Source of the DNA: Bifidobacterium angulatum DSM 20098 = JCM 7096
GTDB taxonomy: Bacteria; Actinomycetota; Actinomycetes; Actinomycetales; Bifidobacteriaceae
Direction of reading: 5' to 3'
Length of the DNA: 64,000 bases
NCBI RefSeq assembly: GCF_001025155.1
Contig: NZ_AP012322.1
Location: 682,001-746,000, forward strand
The notes under the pieces are model-generated. The model had not been told where the DNA came from. It made no database searches and saw only the letters and a program-made list of their open reading frames with translations. A program made the translations under genes and the position numbers. Positions within the stretch are counted from its first letter, which is position 1. Each line of letters begins with the position of its first letter. Shown here one piece after another: positions 1 to 8,589 of the stretch.

Positions 1-828
1 GTGTACATGGTGCGTGCCGGCGAAACCGGCGGCTTCCTTGACAAATCGCTTATCACCGTGGCCGACAGCTTCGAAGCGGACGTGCGCCTGCAGGGCCAGA
101 TCAAATCCGCCCTCGCCTACCCGGTGGTTGTGCTGTGCATCGCCCTGGCGCTCGTCGCCGTGATGCTGCTCACCATCGTCCCCATGTTCGACAACATGTA
201 CAAATCCATGAACGCCACCCTGCCGCTCATCACGCAGATCATGGTGGCCATGGGCAAAGTCGCCCCCGTGGCCATTCCGCTGGTCATCGTGGGGCTCATC
301 GCATTCTTCATGTTCTGGCGGCGCAACCGCAACAAGGACTTCATTCGCTCCTGGTGGGAGCCGTTCCTGCTCAAGGCGCCGGTATTTGGCAAGCTCAACA
401 CCAACGTGGCCCTGGCGCGCTTCTGCAACAACTTCTCGTCCATGCTCGCCTCCGGCGTGCCGATTCTCAACGCCCTCGACATCGTGGGCTCCACCTCCGG
501 CAACTATGTGCTCGACACCGCCTCCAAACGCGTCTCCAACCTGGTGGAACGCGGCTACCGCCTCTCCGACAGCATGGCCAGCGAAAACGTGTTCCCCACC
601 ATGCTCACCCAAATGGTCTCCATCGGCGAGGACTCCGGCGCCATCGACCAGATGCTCGCCAGCGCCGGCAAAGCCTACGACGAGGAAGCGCAATCCATGG
701 CCAAGCAGCTCACCTCACTGCTTGAACCATTGATGATCCTGGTGCTTGGCGTGGTGGTCGGCTTCATGGTGCTCGGCCTGTACATGCCGATGTTCTCCAT
801 GTTCGACGCCATGAACGCCACCGCCTGA
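1..828 (+). CDS. pilC: Type IV pilus / type II secretion inner-membrane platform protein (GspF/PilC family), 5' truncated by the window
   Basis: This is the C-terminal 275 residues of a polytopic platform protein that, in its family, couples the assembly ATPase to pilin extraction from the membrane. The visible part begins at the family motif MVRAGETGGFLD, which lies well inside a roughly 400-residue protein, so the true start is upstream of base 1. A long hydrophobic segment (about residues 40-65), a second at 79-103 and a third at 235-262 fit the GspF fold; the repeated F-domain with FCNNFSSMLASGVPILNALDIV is visible at about 141-162. It is followed after 22 bp by a pilin-like gene, then pilD, pilM, pilN and pilO, all on the same strand, so it belongs to a type IV pilus operon. 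Identification is confident; which pilus type is inference. Confidence 0.88.
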   Translation: MYMVRAGETGGFLDKSLITVADSFEADVRLQGQIKSALAYPVVVLCIALALVAVMLLTIVPMFDNMYKSMNATLPLITQIMVAMGKVAPVAIPLVIVGLIAFFMFWRRNRNKDFIRSWWEPFLLKAPVFGKLNTNVALARFCNNFSSMLASGVPILNALDIVGSTSGNYVLDTASKRVSNLVERGYRLSDSMASENVFPTMLTQMVSIGEDSGAIDQMLASAGKAYDEEAQSMAKQLTSLLEPLMILVLGVVVGFMVLGLYMPMFSMFDAMNATA

Positions 829-850
829 CGGCTGGGGAGAGGAAGCAACC

Positions 851-3262
851 ATGAAGCATTCGCAGCTTTGGGCAACATTGAACAAACGCTACCGCGCACG
901 CCTCAACGCCTGCGTGGGGGAGCAGGGCGCCGCCATGCTCATGGCCATCATGTTCGTGATGGTGGTGCTCGCCACCTCCGCACTGGTATTGAGCATCCTG
1001 CTCGCCCAGGCATTGCCCTACAAGAACAACAGGGCCAATGCCCAGGCCGGCTACGCCGCCGAATCCGGGCTCGAAGCCGCATTGAGCTTCCTGCGCGAGG
1101 CCGAAGCCGGCGGCAGCGCCTCCGCACTACTGCCCACCACCGTCGCCGATAAGGGCGCGGCCGCCAAAGACGAACAGTTCACCAAAACCGCGGGCGGCAC
1201 CGTACTGCTCAACAACGTCGCCGTGAATGCGGGCACCGCCAACGCCAGCACCATCGCCTACGCGCCGGCGAACATGTCGTACAAAGTGGAGATCGCCTAC
1301 TTCGACGGCGACCCCGACGCCAGCGGCACCAACCAGATCACCACCACCAGCGGCCTAAGCGGCGTGAAATACGCGGTGGCCAAATCCTACGGCTACATCA
1401 ACCGCTACCCGAACGGGCGCACCGGCAGCGAATCCAATCCGCTGCGCTCCATGCGAGCCGTCTACAAGTTCGAACAGCAGAGCAGCGTCACCCCGCCGCC
1501 CACGCCGCCCACCCCATCCGGTGGCGGCGGCCGCGTCGGCATGGGCTTCTACGCCGCCGCCCCATACAACGGGCGTATGGACAACCAGCCCACATGGAAG
1601 ATCATCGCCAAGCCCGACTTCGACACCGACAAGAACCCGACCGGCGAAGTCAAATACGCCAACGGTTCGGGAACCTCGGGTGGCTCCGATCCCATTTCGC
1701 CCTCCAGCGTGATGAACCCGGTGAACCAGACCTGCATGCTGGCCACCACCAAGGTGGTCGACAAGGCCGAGACCCTGGACCAGATGGTCGACCCCACCGG
1801 CATGCCGCAGGTCGGCTCCGCGCTGGTCATCATCCCGCAGGCGCATAAGACCACCAGCAGCGACAGCGCTGTACGCTACACCGAACAGTGCAAGGCCAAC
1901 GGCACATACTCCAAGCTCAACACATGGGTGTATTGGACGGACAACACCATCCGCCCCAGCTCCGACATGTCGCTGTGTGTCACCGGTGCAGACATCAGCA
2001 GCTCCAATATCGGAGGCGGCATCGCGGCCCCGGCCACCCTGCAGAAATGCGGCACCTCCTACGGCGTGAACATCGCCGGCCAGGCCGACTACTACACCAA
2101 CACCGGTGACGACGGGCCGCAGCAGAAGGAGAAGCGCGACCCCAACAGCACGCTCAACCTGTACCAGAAGTGGGCGTTCTACAACGGCTTCATCAACGCC
2201 GGGTATTTCAACGAACTCTCCTCCGTGCAGGATCAGGCCGCGGCCTACGACAGCAGCCTGCCCGAATCGCAGGGCTTCTCGGTAGGCGGCGTGCAGAAGC
2301 AGAAGAAGACCCGCTTCCAGGTGCTGGAGGTTTCGACCAGCGTGAACCCCGGGCAGGATATTCGGTATCTGAGCGGCGGCCACTGGGCATCCAACATCGA
2401 TGACTTCGCCAACCTGCAAGTCCGCTTCCTTGGCACTTCGAAATGGAGCTATGCCGCCGACGTGACCGCATGGTTCGACGTGGCTGGCGATATGGAGAAC
2501 GCCACCGCATCCTTCGGCCAGGCCGGCGAAGCCGGAGCCGCCACCCAGCAGCTGGTGAACGAGACCTCCGGATTCTGCCTGTCCACCTCCGCGGACGGCA
2601 CCGACACCTACACCGACACCTGCCATGTGAAATCCGGCGATTTCAACCCGTACTGCTACAAGAAAGCACTGACCGGCAACCCCGCACAGCAGGACTCCGA
2701 CCTGCATGCCACGGACTACTGCAGTGCCGCCGACCACAACGAGGCCGCGCCGGACGACCACGCCGAATACGACGAGAACACCTCCACCGACGGCTCCGGC
2801 ACGCCGACCAAGATCTGGAAGAGCGTAAACGGCGCGAAGAAGTACTTCGTCATTGACGGCGACACGATCAAACTCACCGACAACGAGGGCGCCGCAACGA
2901 CCTTCACGCGCTACAACGCCAAGGCCGCCAACAAGAGCGACAAAGGCACCTTCCAAGCCAACGGCCAATGCCTGACCGAGGTCTACCCCGGCGATAAGAT
3001 CGGCGGCGTCTCCGCCTACGCGCGCACCGACGGCAAACCGGACGTTCGCATGGCCGCCTGCGGCTCGTCCACCGACTACCTCGACCGCTCCATCAAATCG
3101 CAGGTGTGGAACGCGGCCGTGCAATGGGATTCCAGCGGCCCAAGCGGTGGCGGCAGCTCCGGCGGCTCCAGCGGCGGCACCGTCGTCACCACGCACGAAG
3201 CCTCCCAATACAAGGGATACGTGACCTCCAAGGAAATCGGCGCCACGTATACGGGCTGGTGA
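851..3262 (+). CDS. Very large PilX-like prepilin (803 residues), candidate pilus-tip adhesin
   Basis: The N-terminus has a basic leader ending in GEQG at residues 23-26, a hydrophobic segment at about 27-51, then AAESGLEAALSFL at 69-81, the layout of PilX-type minor pilins cut by the prepilin peptidase. The leader start has a good ribosome site (GGGGAGAGGAAG). Unlike ordinary minor pilins of 150-250 residues it carries about 700 extra residues: a Pro-rich linker near 215-225, a Ser/Thr/Asp-rich extracellular-looking region with scattered Cys (possible disulfides), and a Gly/Ser-rich tract near the C-terminus. I do not recognise the C-terminal region. The position between pilC and pilD supports a surface or tip subunit; the adhesin role is inference. 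Confidence 0.72.
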   Translation: MKHSQLWATLNKRYRARLNACVGEQGAAMLMAIMFVMVVLATSALVLSILLAQALPYKNNRANAQAGYAAESGLEAALSFLREAEAGGSASALLPTTVADKGAAAKDEQFTKTAGGTVLLNNVAVNAGTANASTIAYAPANMSYKVEIAYFDGDPDASGTNQITTTSGLSGVKYAVAKSYGYINRYPNGRTGSESNPLRSMRAVYKFEQQSSVTPPPTPPTPSGGGGRVGMGFYAAAPYNGRMDNQPTWKIIAKPDFDTDKNPTGEVKYANGSGTSGGSDPISPSSVMNPVNQTCMLATTKVVDKAETLDQMVDPTGMPQVGSALVIIPQAHKTTSSDSAVRYTEQCKANGTYSKLNTWVYWTDNTIRPSSDMSLCVTGADISSSNIGGGIAAPATLQKCGTSYGVNIAGQADYYTNTGDDGPQQKEKRDPNSTLNLYQKWAFYNGFINAGYFNELSSVQDQAAAYDSSLPESQGFSVGGVQKQKKTRFQVLEVSTSVNPGQDIRYLSGGHWASNIDDFANLQVRFLGTSKWSYAADVTAWFDVAGDMENATASFGQAGEAGAATQQLVNETSGFCLSTSADGTDTYTDTCHVKSGDFNPYCYKKALTGNPAQQDSDLHATDYCSAADHNEAAPDDHAEYDENTSTDGSGTPTKIWKSVNGAKKYFVIDGDTIKLTDNEGAATTFTRYNAKAANKSDKGTFQANGQCLTEVYPGDKIGGVSAYARTDGKPDVRMAACGSSTDYLDRSIKSQVWNAAVQWDSSGPSGGGSSGGSSGGTVVTTHEASQYKGYVTSKEIGATYTGW

Positions 3263-3266
3263 TCGC

Positions 3267-4103
3267 ATGAACACGCAACCGCATCTGCTGCTCGACACCA
3301 CCACCGCCGTGGTGGTGATGGTCGCCGCGCTGGTGATCGGCGCCATCATCGGCTCGTTCCTCAACGTGGTGATCTGGCGCGTACCCAACCACATCAGCAT
3401 CGTGAACCCCAAACGCAGCTTCTGCCCCAATTGCAAGGCGCAGATCGCATGGTACGACAACATCCCCGTCGTCTCCTGGCTGGTGCTCGGCGCGAAATGC
3501 CGTCATTGCAAGGAGCCCATCGCCGTGCGCTACCCGCTGGTCGAAAGCCTGACCGGCGTGGCCTTCGCCGCAGTGATGGCCGGGGCGGTGTTCGGCTTCT
3601 ACGAGCCGTGGGCGCTGCCCGCACTGCTGTTCTTCGCCGCGGTGTCGATCGTGGTGGCGTTCATCGACCTTGACCACCATCTCATTCTGAACGTCATCAT
3701 CTACCCGAGCCTGGGCATCACCGCGGTGCTACTCGCACTGGCCTCGCTGCTCACCGGCGATTGGATGCGCATGGTGCACGCGCTTATCGGCGCAGTGGTG
3801 CTCGGCGCATTCTACCTGCTGCTCGCGCTCGTCTGGGCAGGCGGCATGGGCGGCGGCGACATCAAACTCGCCGTGCTCATCGGCTTGACGCTCGGCTGGC
3901 TCGGCTGGCCGCAGCTCATCGTCGGTGCATTCGCCGCGTTCTTCGTCGGAGGAATCATCAGCATCGTGCTGCTCGCCCTGCACAAGGTCAAGCTGCGCGG
4001 CGGCATACCCTTCGGCCCGTCCATGGTGATCGGCGCATGGATCGGCATCTACGCCGGTGCGCTCATCGCCAACTGGTATCTGCAGATTTCGGGCCTCGCC
4101 TAG
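3267..4103 (+). CDS. pilD: Prepilin peptidase / N-methyltransferase (A24 family)
   Basis: Membrane aspartic protease that removes the prepilin leader and, in the bifunctional form, methylates the new N-terminus. The sequence shows GSFLNVVIWRVP at 29-40, a complete zinc motif with Cys53, Cys56, Cys78 and Cys81, and the two catalytic aspartate sites FIDLDHH (Asp134/Asp136) and GGGDIK (Asp198). About seven hydrophobic segments fill the rest; 278 residues is normal for the family. It starts 4 bp after the PilX-like gene, so translation is probably coupled. Presence of the four Cys suggests the methyltransferase domain is intact. Confidence 0.95.
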   Translation: MNTQPHLLLDTTTAVVVMVAALVIGAIIGSFLNVVIWRVPNHISIVNPKRSFCPNCKAQIAWYDNIPVVSWLVLGAKCRHCKEPIAVRYPLVESLTGVAFAAVMAGAVFGFYEPWALPALLFFAAVSIVVAFIDLDHHLILNVIIYPSLGITAVLLALASLLTGDWMRMVHALIGAVVLGAFYLLLALVWAGGMGGGDIKLAVLIGLTLGWLGWPQLIVGAFAAFFVGGIISIVLLALHKVKLRGGIPFGPSMVIGAWIGIYAGALIANWYLQISGLA

Positions 4104-4126
4104 AGCCCACAACAAGAGGAGAGTCC

Positions 4127-5173
4127 ATGAGAGCTATCTCGATACTGGCGTTGTCCAACGACGCCATACGCGCGGCGGTCATTGCCGACCCCTACTCGGC
4201 GCACCCCACCATCAAGCATTTCCAGGTCTTCCCGCTGCCCAACGGCACCGTGGTCGACGGCGAAGTGGTGGACGAAACCACCGTCAAAGGCCTGTTGGAA
4301 ACACTCGTCAAGCGGTTCAAATACCCGCGCGAAGACACCGCGCTGCTGTACTCCAGCCGCCGCATGGTCTTCCGCGAAGCCGACTTCCCATACATGGCGC
4401 TCGACGACCTGCGTGCCACGCTGCCGTTCCAGGCCAAAAGCATGATCCCGCTGCCGGCGGAGGAATCCGTACTGGACTTCGTGCCGCTGTCGCTGGAGGA
4501 AGGCGACCAGGGGCAGCAGCTGCACGGGCTGATCGTCGCCACGCTTCGCGCCGGATTGGAGAAAACCGCGCGCGTCATCGAAGACGCCGGATTCGTCGTC
4601 ACCTCCGTGGACGCGGCGCCGTTCGCATTGTCGCGACTGTTCGGCGACCCAAGCCAGGAAAAGCTCGAAGCCGTGGTGAACGTGGGCAGCAACAGCACCG
4701 ACGTGATCGTGCTCGACCACGGCAAGCCCGCATACCTGCGCGTCGTGCCATCCGGCACCGACGATCTGACCGACGCCGTGGCCAACGCGCTCAACATCTC
4801 GTTCGAAGACGCCGAACAGATCAAGCAGCGTCTCGGCCTGCAGAACGTGGTCGGCGACGAACGCCTCGAAAAAGCCGAGGAAGTCATTCGAGAAACCGCG
4901 GCCCAGCTCATCGTCGGCATCCGCAACACCCTGAACTACTACAGCACCGACCACGAGGGCAGCACCATCGAAGGCATCATCCTCACCGGCGTTGGCTCGC
5001 AGCTCGAAGGCTTCCCGTCCGTGCTCGCCAGTTCCACCGGCAAAGTGGTGCGCATCGGCGACCCGTTCGAGAAATTCAAGCTGACCAAGGAAGTCAGAAA
5101 ACAGGACATCATGATGCATGCGACCGATATGGCCGCAATGCTCGGACTCGTAATCGGAAAGAGGGCACGATGA
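4127..5173 (+). CDS. pilM: PilM-type actin-like pilus assembly ATPase
   Basis: A 348-residue cytoplasmic protein of the PilM family, which binds the N-terminus of PilN and links the assembly machinery to the membrane subcomplex. The ATG at 4127 has an AAGAGGAGAG ribosome site; the longer reading upstream runs through the end of pilD and was discarded. Family features seen are the actin-fold segment AVVNVGSNSTDVIVLD in the middle, the preceding SVDAAPFALSRLF, and a C-terminal IILTGVGSQLEGFP nucleotide-binding stretch. Its stop overlaps the pilN start (ATGA), which supports stoichiometric production with PilN. Confidence 0.88.
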   Translation: MRAISILALSNDAIRAAVIADPYSAHPTIKHFQVFPLPNGTVVDGEVVDETTVKGLLETLVKRFKYPREDTALLYSSRRMVFREADFPYMALDDLRATLPFQAKSMIPLPAEESVLDFVPLSLEEGDQGQQLHGLIVATLRAGLEKTARVIEDAGFVVTSVDAAPFALSRLFGDPSQEKLEAVVNVGSNSTDVIVLDHGKPAYLRVVPSGTDDLTDAVANALNISFEDAEQIKQRLGLQNVVGDERLEKAEEVIRETAAQLIVGIRNTLNYYSTDHEGSTIEGIILTGVGSQLEGFPSVLASSTGKVVRIGDPFEKFKLTKEVRKQDIMMHATDMAAMLGLVIGKRAR

Positions 5174-6174
5174 GCAGGGACAGGGGAGAAAAGACCCGGC
5201 GCACCAGCAGTTCCAAAGCCAAGACGAAAGCGCAGAAGCCGGCCAAGAACCAGCGTGGCAAGCGCGGCGGCGACGAAGGCGGCGTGGAGAAGACCTCGAT
5301 TCTGTCGATGGACTTCTCCGACATCGGCCAGGCGCTGAGCCGGGGCAGCAGCAAGCGCAGCGGCAAGGCGGAGACGCCCGACCAGTGGGTCATGCGCGCC
5401 AACCTCATGCCGAAATCGATCATCGCCCTGAACCGCGATCGCGCCATCAAATACCTGCTCGCCTACGTACTGGCCGCAGTGCTGATCGCCGCGATCGTGG
5501 TCAGCGGCGTGATGATGGCACAGGTCGGCTTCGCCAACCACCGCACCGACAAGGCGCAGGAGCATTCCATCGCACTGCAGAAGCAGCGCGCCAAATACAA
5601 GGACGTGGAAGACACCCTGAACTTGCTGGCCGACAGCCAGGTGGCTCGCGTCTCCATGCTGTACGACGAAATCGATTGGTACAAGGTGGCGGACGGACTC
5701 AACGGCGCATTGCCCGCGAACGGCAAATACACCAACCTCAAGCTCAGCGAATACCAGCTGGGCGGCGACAATCAGAGCTCCTCGTCGTCCACTGGCGACA
5801 ACGCCTCCTCCGTGTGGGCGTCCAAGGGCGTGATCTCGATCGACTTCACCGTGCAGTCGCCCGACTTCGTGTCCGCCGAGGCGTTCATCTCGAACTTCTC
5901 GCACATCAACGGGTATATGACCGGCGACGTCAGCTCCATCACCAACGGTTCCGACAGCGACCAGGGGTACACCTACACCGGCAGCGTGTCCATCGATCTG
6001 ACGGACAACACCACCTCGCGCGGCGACAACTCCGCAGGCGCCGACGACTCCCACCGCGCATTGCTCAAGCAGCTGCGCGAGAACCTGACCAAGACCGCAA
6101 GCGGCACCGAGGCGGGCAACGCCAGCGCGTCGAACGGCACGTCCAATTCCAGCACGTCAGGCTCGTCCAACTGA
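5170..6174 (+). CDS. pilN: PilN-like pilus assembly membrane protein
   Basis: A 334-residue single-pass protein. Residues 1-70 are strongly basic and low in hydrophobicity, NLMP at 78-81 corresponds to the conserved INLLP-type PilM-binding motif of PilN, and a transmembrane helix lies at about 94-118, followed by a coiled-coil-like stretch and a periplasm-equivalent ferredoxin-like domain. The C-terminus (last 45 residues) is Ser/Thr/Asn/Gly-rich. The N-terminal extension ahead of NLMP is longer than in proteobacterial PilN. Assignment rests on topology, motif and gene order (pilM overlap upstream, pilO downstream) more than on overall similarity. Confidence 0.78.
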   Translation: MSRDRGEKTRRTSSSKAKTKAQKPAKNQRGKRGGDEGGVEKTSILSMDFSDIGQALSRGSSKRSGKAETPDQWVMRANLMPKSIIALNRDRAIKYLLAYVLAAVLIAAIVVSGVMMAQVGFANHRTDKAQEHSIALQKQRAKYKDVEDTLNLLADSQVARVSMLYDEIDWYKVADGLNGALPANGKYTNLKLSEYQLGGDNQSSSSSTGDNASSVWASKGVISIDFTVQSPDFVSAEAFISNFSHINGYMTGDVSSITNGSDSDQGYTYTGSVSIDLTDNTTSRGDNSAGADDSHRALLKQLRENLTKTASGTEAGNASASNGTSNSSTSGSSN

Positions 6175-6215
6175 CGCGGCAACGGAAACGATTCAACGGA
6201 GAGTGAGCGATAATC

Positions 6216-6827
6216 ATGAACCTCAACAAGCATAGAATTGCGTGGATCGGCTTTGCCGTAGGCATCGTGCTGGTCATCCTCATCACATGGATGGCGGCCG
6301 TCTCGCCTTGCCTTGACAAGATCCACAACGCCGACGAGCAGACCGCGCAGATCGAAGCGCAGAACGAGAAGACGCAGAAGAAGATCGACCAGCTGATGAT
6401 CGCCAGCGAAACCATGACCATCCAGCGGGCGCGTCTGAAGCAGCTGCAGGCGCAGCTGCCGGAGAACTTCGACCAGTCGGCCTTCATCACCTCGATCGAC
6501 CAGGCTGCGGCGGGAACCGGCGTGACCATCAAGTCCGTCACCTTCGACGATGCGGTCGAGGCGGCATTGCCGGCGCAGGCGCAGAAAAGCATCGTGGCCG
6601 GTCATCTGGTCGAAGTGCCATTGACCATCACCGCTTCCGGCAGCTACGACTCCATGCGCGCGTTCGTCGACGCGGTGCAGAAGATCGAGCGTATCGCTGT
6701 GCCGAACACCGTGACCTACAGCATCGACAAGGATGGCGACGACACCAAGAACAGCGTGGTGCTCGAATGCAACATCTGGTCGATGATGCTCAGCGGCTCC
6801 TCCGCCGAGAACAAGGCAAACGGCTGA
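6216..6827 (+). CDS. pilO: PilO-like pilus assembly membrane protein
   Basis: A 203-residue bitopic protein with a transmembrane helix at about 9-28, a charged coiled coil at 35-75 rich in Gln/Lys/Glu, and a C-terminal domain with ITASGSYDSMRAFVDAVQKIERI, the typical PilO family pattern. PilN and PilO form a heterodimer in known systems. In a Gram-positive cell there is no PilQ secretin for it to contact, so the PilMNO complex must act on the cytoplasmic membrane and wall side only. It is the last gene of the pilus unit and is followed by a strong terminator. Confidence 0.8.
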   Translation: MNLNKHRIAWIGFAVGIVLVILITWMAAVSPCLDKIHNADEQTAQIEAQNEKTQKKIDQLMIASETMTIQRARLKQLQAQLPENFDQSAFITSIDQAAAGTGVTIKSVTFDDAVEAALPAQAQKSIVAGHLVEVPLTITASGSYDSMRAFVDAVQKIERIAVPNTVTYSIDKDGDDTKNSVVLECNIWSMMLSGSSAENKANG

Positions 6828-6857
6828 TTCGTAGCTTCTTCCGCCTCTCAACCCATT

Positions 6858-6911
6858 CCCCAAACCGCCGGCGCTTATCCTCCTTTCACCGCCGGTGGTT
6901 TGGGGATTTTT
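6858..6911 (+). terminator. Intrinsic terminator after pilO; member of a palindromic repeat family
   Basis: Arms CCCCAAACCGCCGGCG (6858-6873) and CGCCGGTGGTTTGGGG (6890-6905) pair with one G-T wobble and are followed by ATTTTT. The stem and the loop CCTCC motif resemble palindromes at 15.4 and 19.1 kb. Confidence 0.85.
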
Positions 6912-7001
6912 CCGTCGCCGTCACGGCGTGCAGAAGTCAGCGCATAACGGTAGGCTGTGCGCTTGTATAGACCCCAAACCGTTCGAACCAGAAGGTGCAT
7001 T

Positions 7002-8477
7002 GTGGCTCAGTCCAAACTCGATGAAGTAGTATCCCTTGCCAAGCGTCGCGGCTTCGTGTTCCCCGCCGGCGAAATCTACGGTGGAACCCGTTCCGCCTGG
7101 GATTATGGCCCTCTCGGCGTTGCGCTGAAGGACAACATCAAGCGCGAATGGTGGCGTTCCATGGTCGTCACCCGTGGCGACGTGGTGGGCGTGGATACCT
7201 CCATCATCCTGCCGACCCCCGTGTGGGTCGCATCCGGCCACGTGGCCGTCTTCAACGATCCGCTGGTGGAATGCCTCAACTGCCATAAGCGCCAGCGTTC
7301 TGACAAGCTTGAGGAAAGCTACGCCGAGAAGCATGGCGACAAGCTGCCCGAAAACGGCATGGCCGACATCGCCTGCCCCGACTGCGGCACCCTTGGCAAG
7401 TGGACCGAACCGCGCGACTTCAATATGATGCTGCGCACCCATCTCGGTCCGGTCGAAGACGAGAACTCCCTGCACTACCTGCGCCCCGAAACCGCACAGG
7501 GCATCTTCGTGGACTTCAAGAACGTCATGACCTCCTCCCGTAAGAAGCCGCCGTTCGGCATCGCCAACATGGGCAAGTCCTTCCGTAACGAGATCACCCC
7601 GGGCAACTTCATCTTCCGCACCCGCGAGTTCGAGCAGATGGAGATGGAATTCTTCGTCAAGCCCGGTGAGGACGAAGCCTGGCACCAGTACTGGATCGAC
7701 GCACGCACCCAGTGGTATCTCGACCTGGGCGTCAAGCCGGAGAATCTGCGCCACTACGAGCACCCGAAGGAGAAGCTCGCCCACTATTCGAAGCGCACCG
7801 TCGACATCGAATACAAGTTCGGCTTCCAAGGCTCCGACTGGGGCGAGCTCGAAGGCGTGGCCAACCGCACCGACTTCGACCTATCCGCTCATGCCAAGCA
7901 CTCCGGCGAGGATCTGAGCTACTTCAACCAGGCCACCGGCGAAAAGTACGTGCCGTACGTCATCGAGCCGGCCGCCGGCCTGACCCGTTCTCTCATGTGC
8001 TTCCTGGTCGACGCCTACGACGTCGACGAGGCGCCGAACACCAAGGGCGGCGTCGACAAGCGCACCGTGCTGCACCTCGACCCGCGCCTGGCTCCGGTCA
8101 AGGCCGCCGTGCTGCCGTTGAGCAAGAAGCCCGACCTGCAGAACGTGGCACAGAAGCTCGCCGCCGATCTGCGCCAGCACGAGTGGATGATCGACTACGA
8201 CGAGGCAGGCGCCATCGGCCGCCGCTACCGCCGTGAAGACGAGATCGGCACCCCGCTGTGCGTCACCGTGGACTTCGACACCCTGGACGATCAGGCCGTC
8301 ACCATCCGCGAACGCGACACCATGCAGCAGGAGCGCGTCAGCCTCGACAAGGTGGCCGACTACGTTGCCGAGCGCATCGGCGAAAAGCGCGTCAGCGTGC
8401 CGCAGATGCCGGTCGAAATGGGCGGCGAGGCATGGCCGGATTCCGTCCACATCGCCGAAGCCGGCGGTCTGTACTGA
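7002..8477 (+). CDS. glyS: Glycyl-tRNA synthetase, homodimeric type
   Basis: Class II synthetase that charges tRNA-Gly. I chose GTG at 7002 because AGAAGG lies 7 nt upstream and the family N-terminus ([23 protein letters not shown]) starts immediately; the ATG at 6957 would add 15 atypical residues. Class II motifs are visible: [11 protein letters not shown] near the N-terminus, [25 protein letters not shown] (motif 2) and AAGLTRSLM (motif 3). A Cys pair CLNCHK and CPDCG form the zinc insertion. 491 residues is normal. It is monocistronic or reads into dusB. Confidence 0.96.
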   Translation: MAQSKLDEVVSLAKRRGFVFPAGEIYGGTRSAWDYGPLGVALKDNIKREWWRSMVVTRGDVVGVDTSIILPTPVWVASGHVAVFNDPLVECLNCHKRQRSDKLEESYAEKHGDKLPENGMADIACPDCGTLGKWTEPRDFNMMLRTHLGPVEDENSLHYLRPETAQGIFVDFKNVMTSSRKKPPFGIANMGKSFRNEITPGNFIFRTREFEQMEMEFFVKPGEDEAWHQYWIDARTQWYLDLGVKPENLRHYEHPKEKLAHYSKRTVDIEYKFGFQGSDWGELEGVANRTDFDLSAHAKHSGEDLSYFNQATGEKYVPYVIEPAAGLTRSLMCFLVDAYDVDEAPNTKGGVDKRTVLHLDPRLAPVKAAVLPLSKKPDLQNVAQKLAADLRQHEWMIDYDEAGAIGRRYRREDEIGTPLCVTVDFDTLDDQAVTIRERDTMQQERVSLDKVADYVAERIGEKRVSVPQMPVEMGGEAWPDSVHIAEAGGLY

Positions 8478-8534
8478 TAACGGACTGATGGCGGGCTGAA
8501 ATCGTCAGGCATACCGAAACACACAACCGTACCG

Positions 8535-8569
8535 GGGCCTTATCGGACCATATGGAACCGATAAGGCCC
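8535..8569. terminator. Near-perfect 35-bp palindrome between glyS and dusB
   Basis: Arms GGGCCTTATCGG (8535-8546) and CCGATAAGGCCC (8558-8569) pair perfectly, and the loop ACCATATGGA is itself largely self-complementary. No T-run follows, so it may be a weak terminator or an operator next to the dusB start rather than a classic terminator. Confidence 0.5.
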
Positions 8570-8589
8570 TATTGGAGTCGTATCGAATC

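Noticed and set aside
1355..3463. Minus-strand open frame of about 700 codons opposite the PilX-like gene
   Set aside because: Gly/Val/Arg-rich translation without domains; it runs across the start of pilD and the end of the pilin gene, so it is a shadow.
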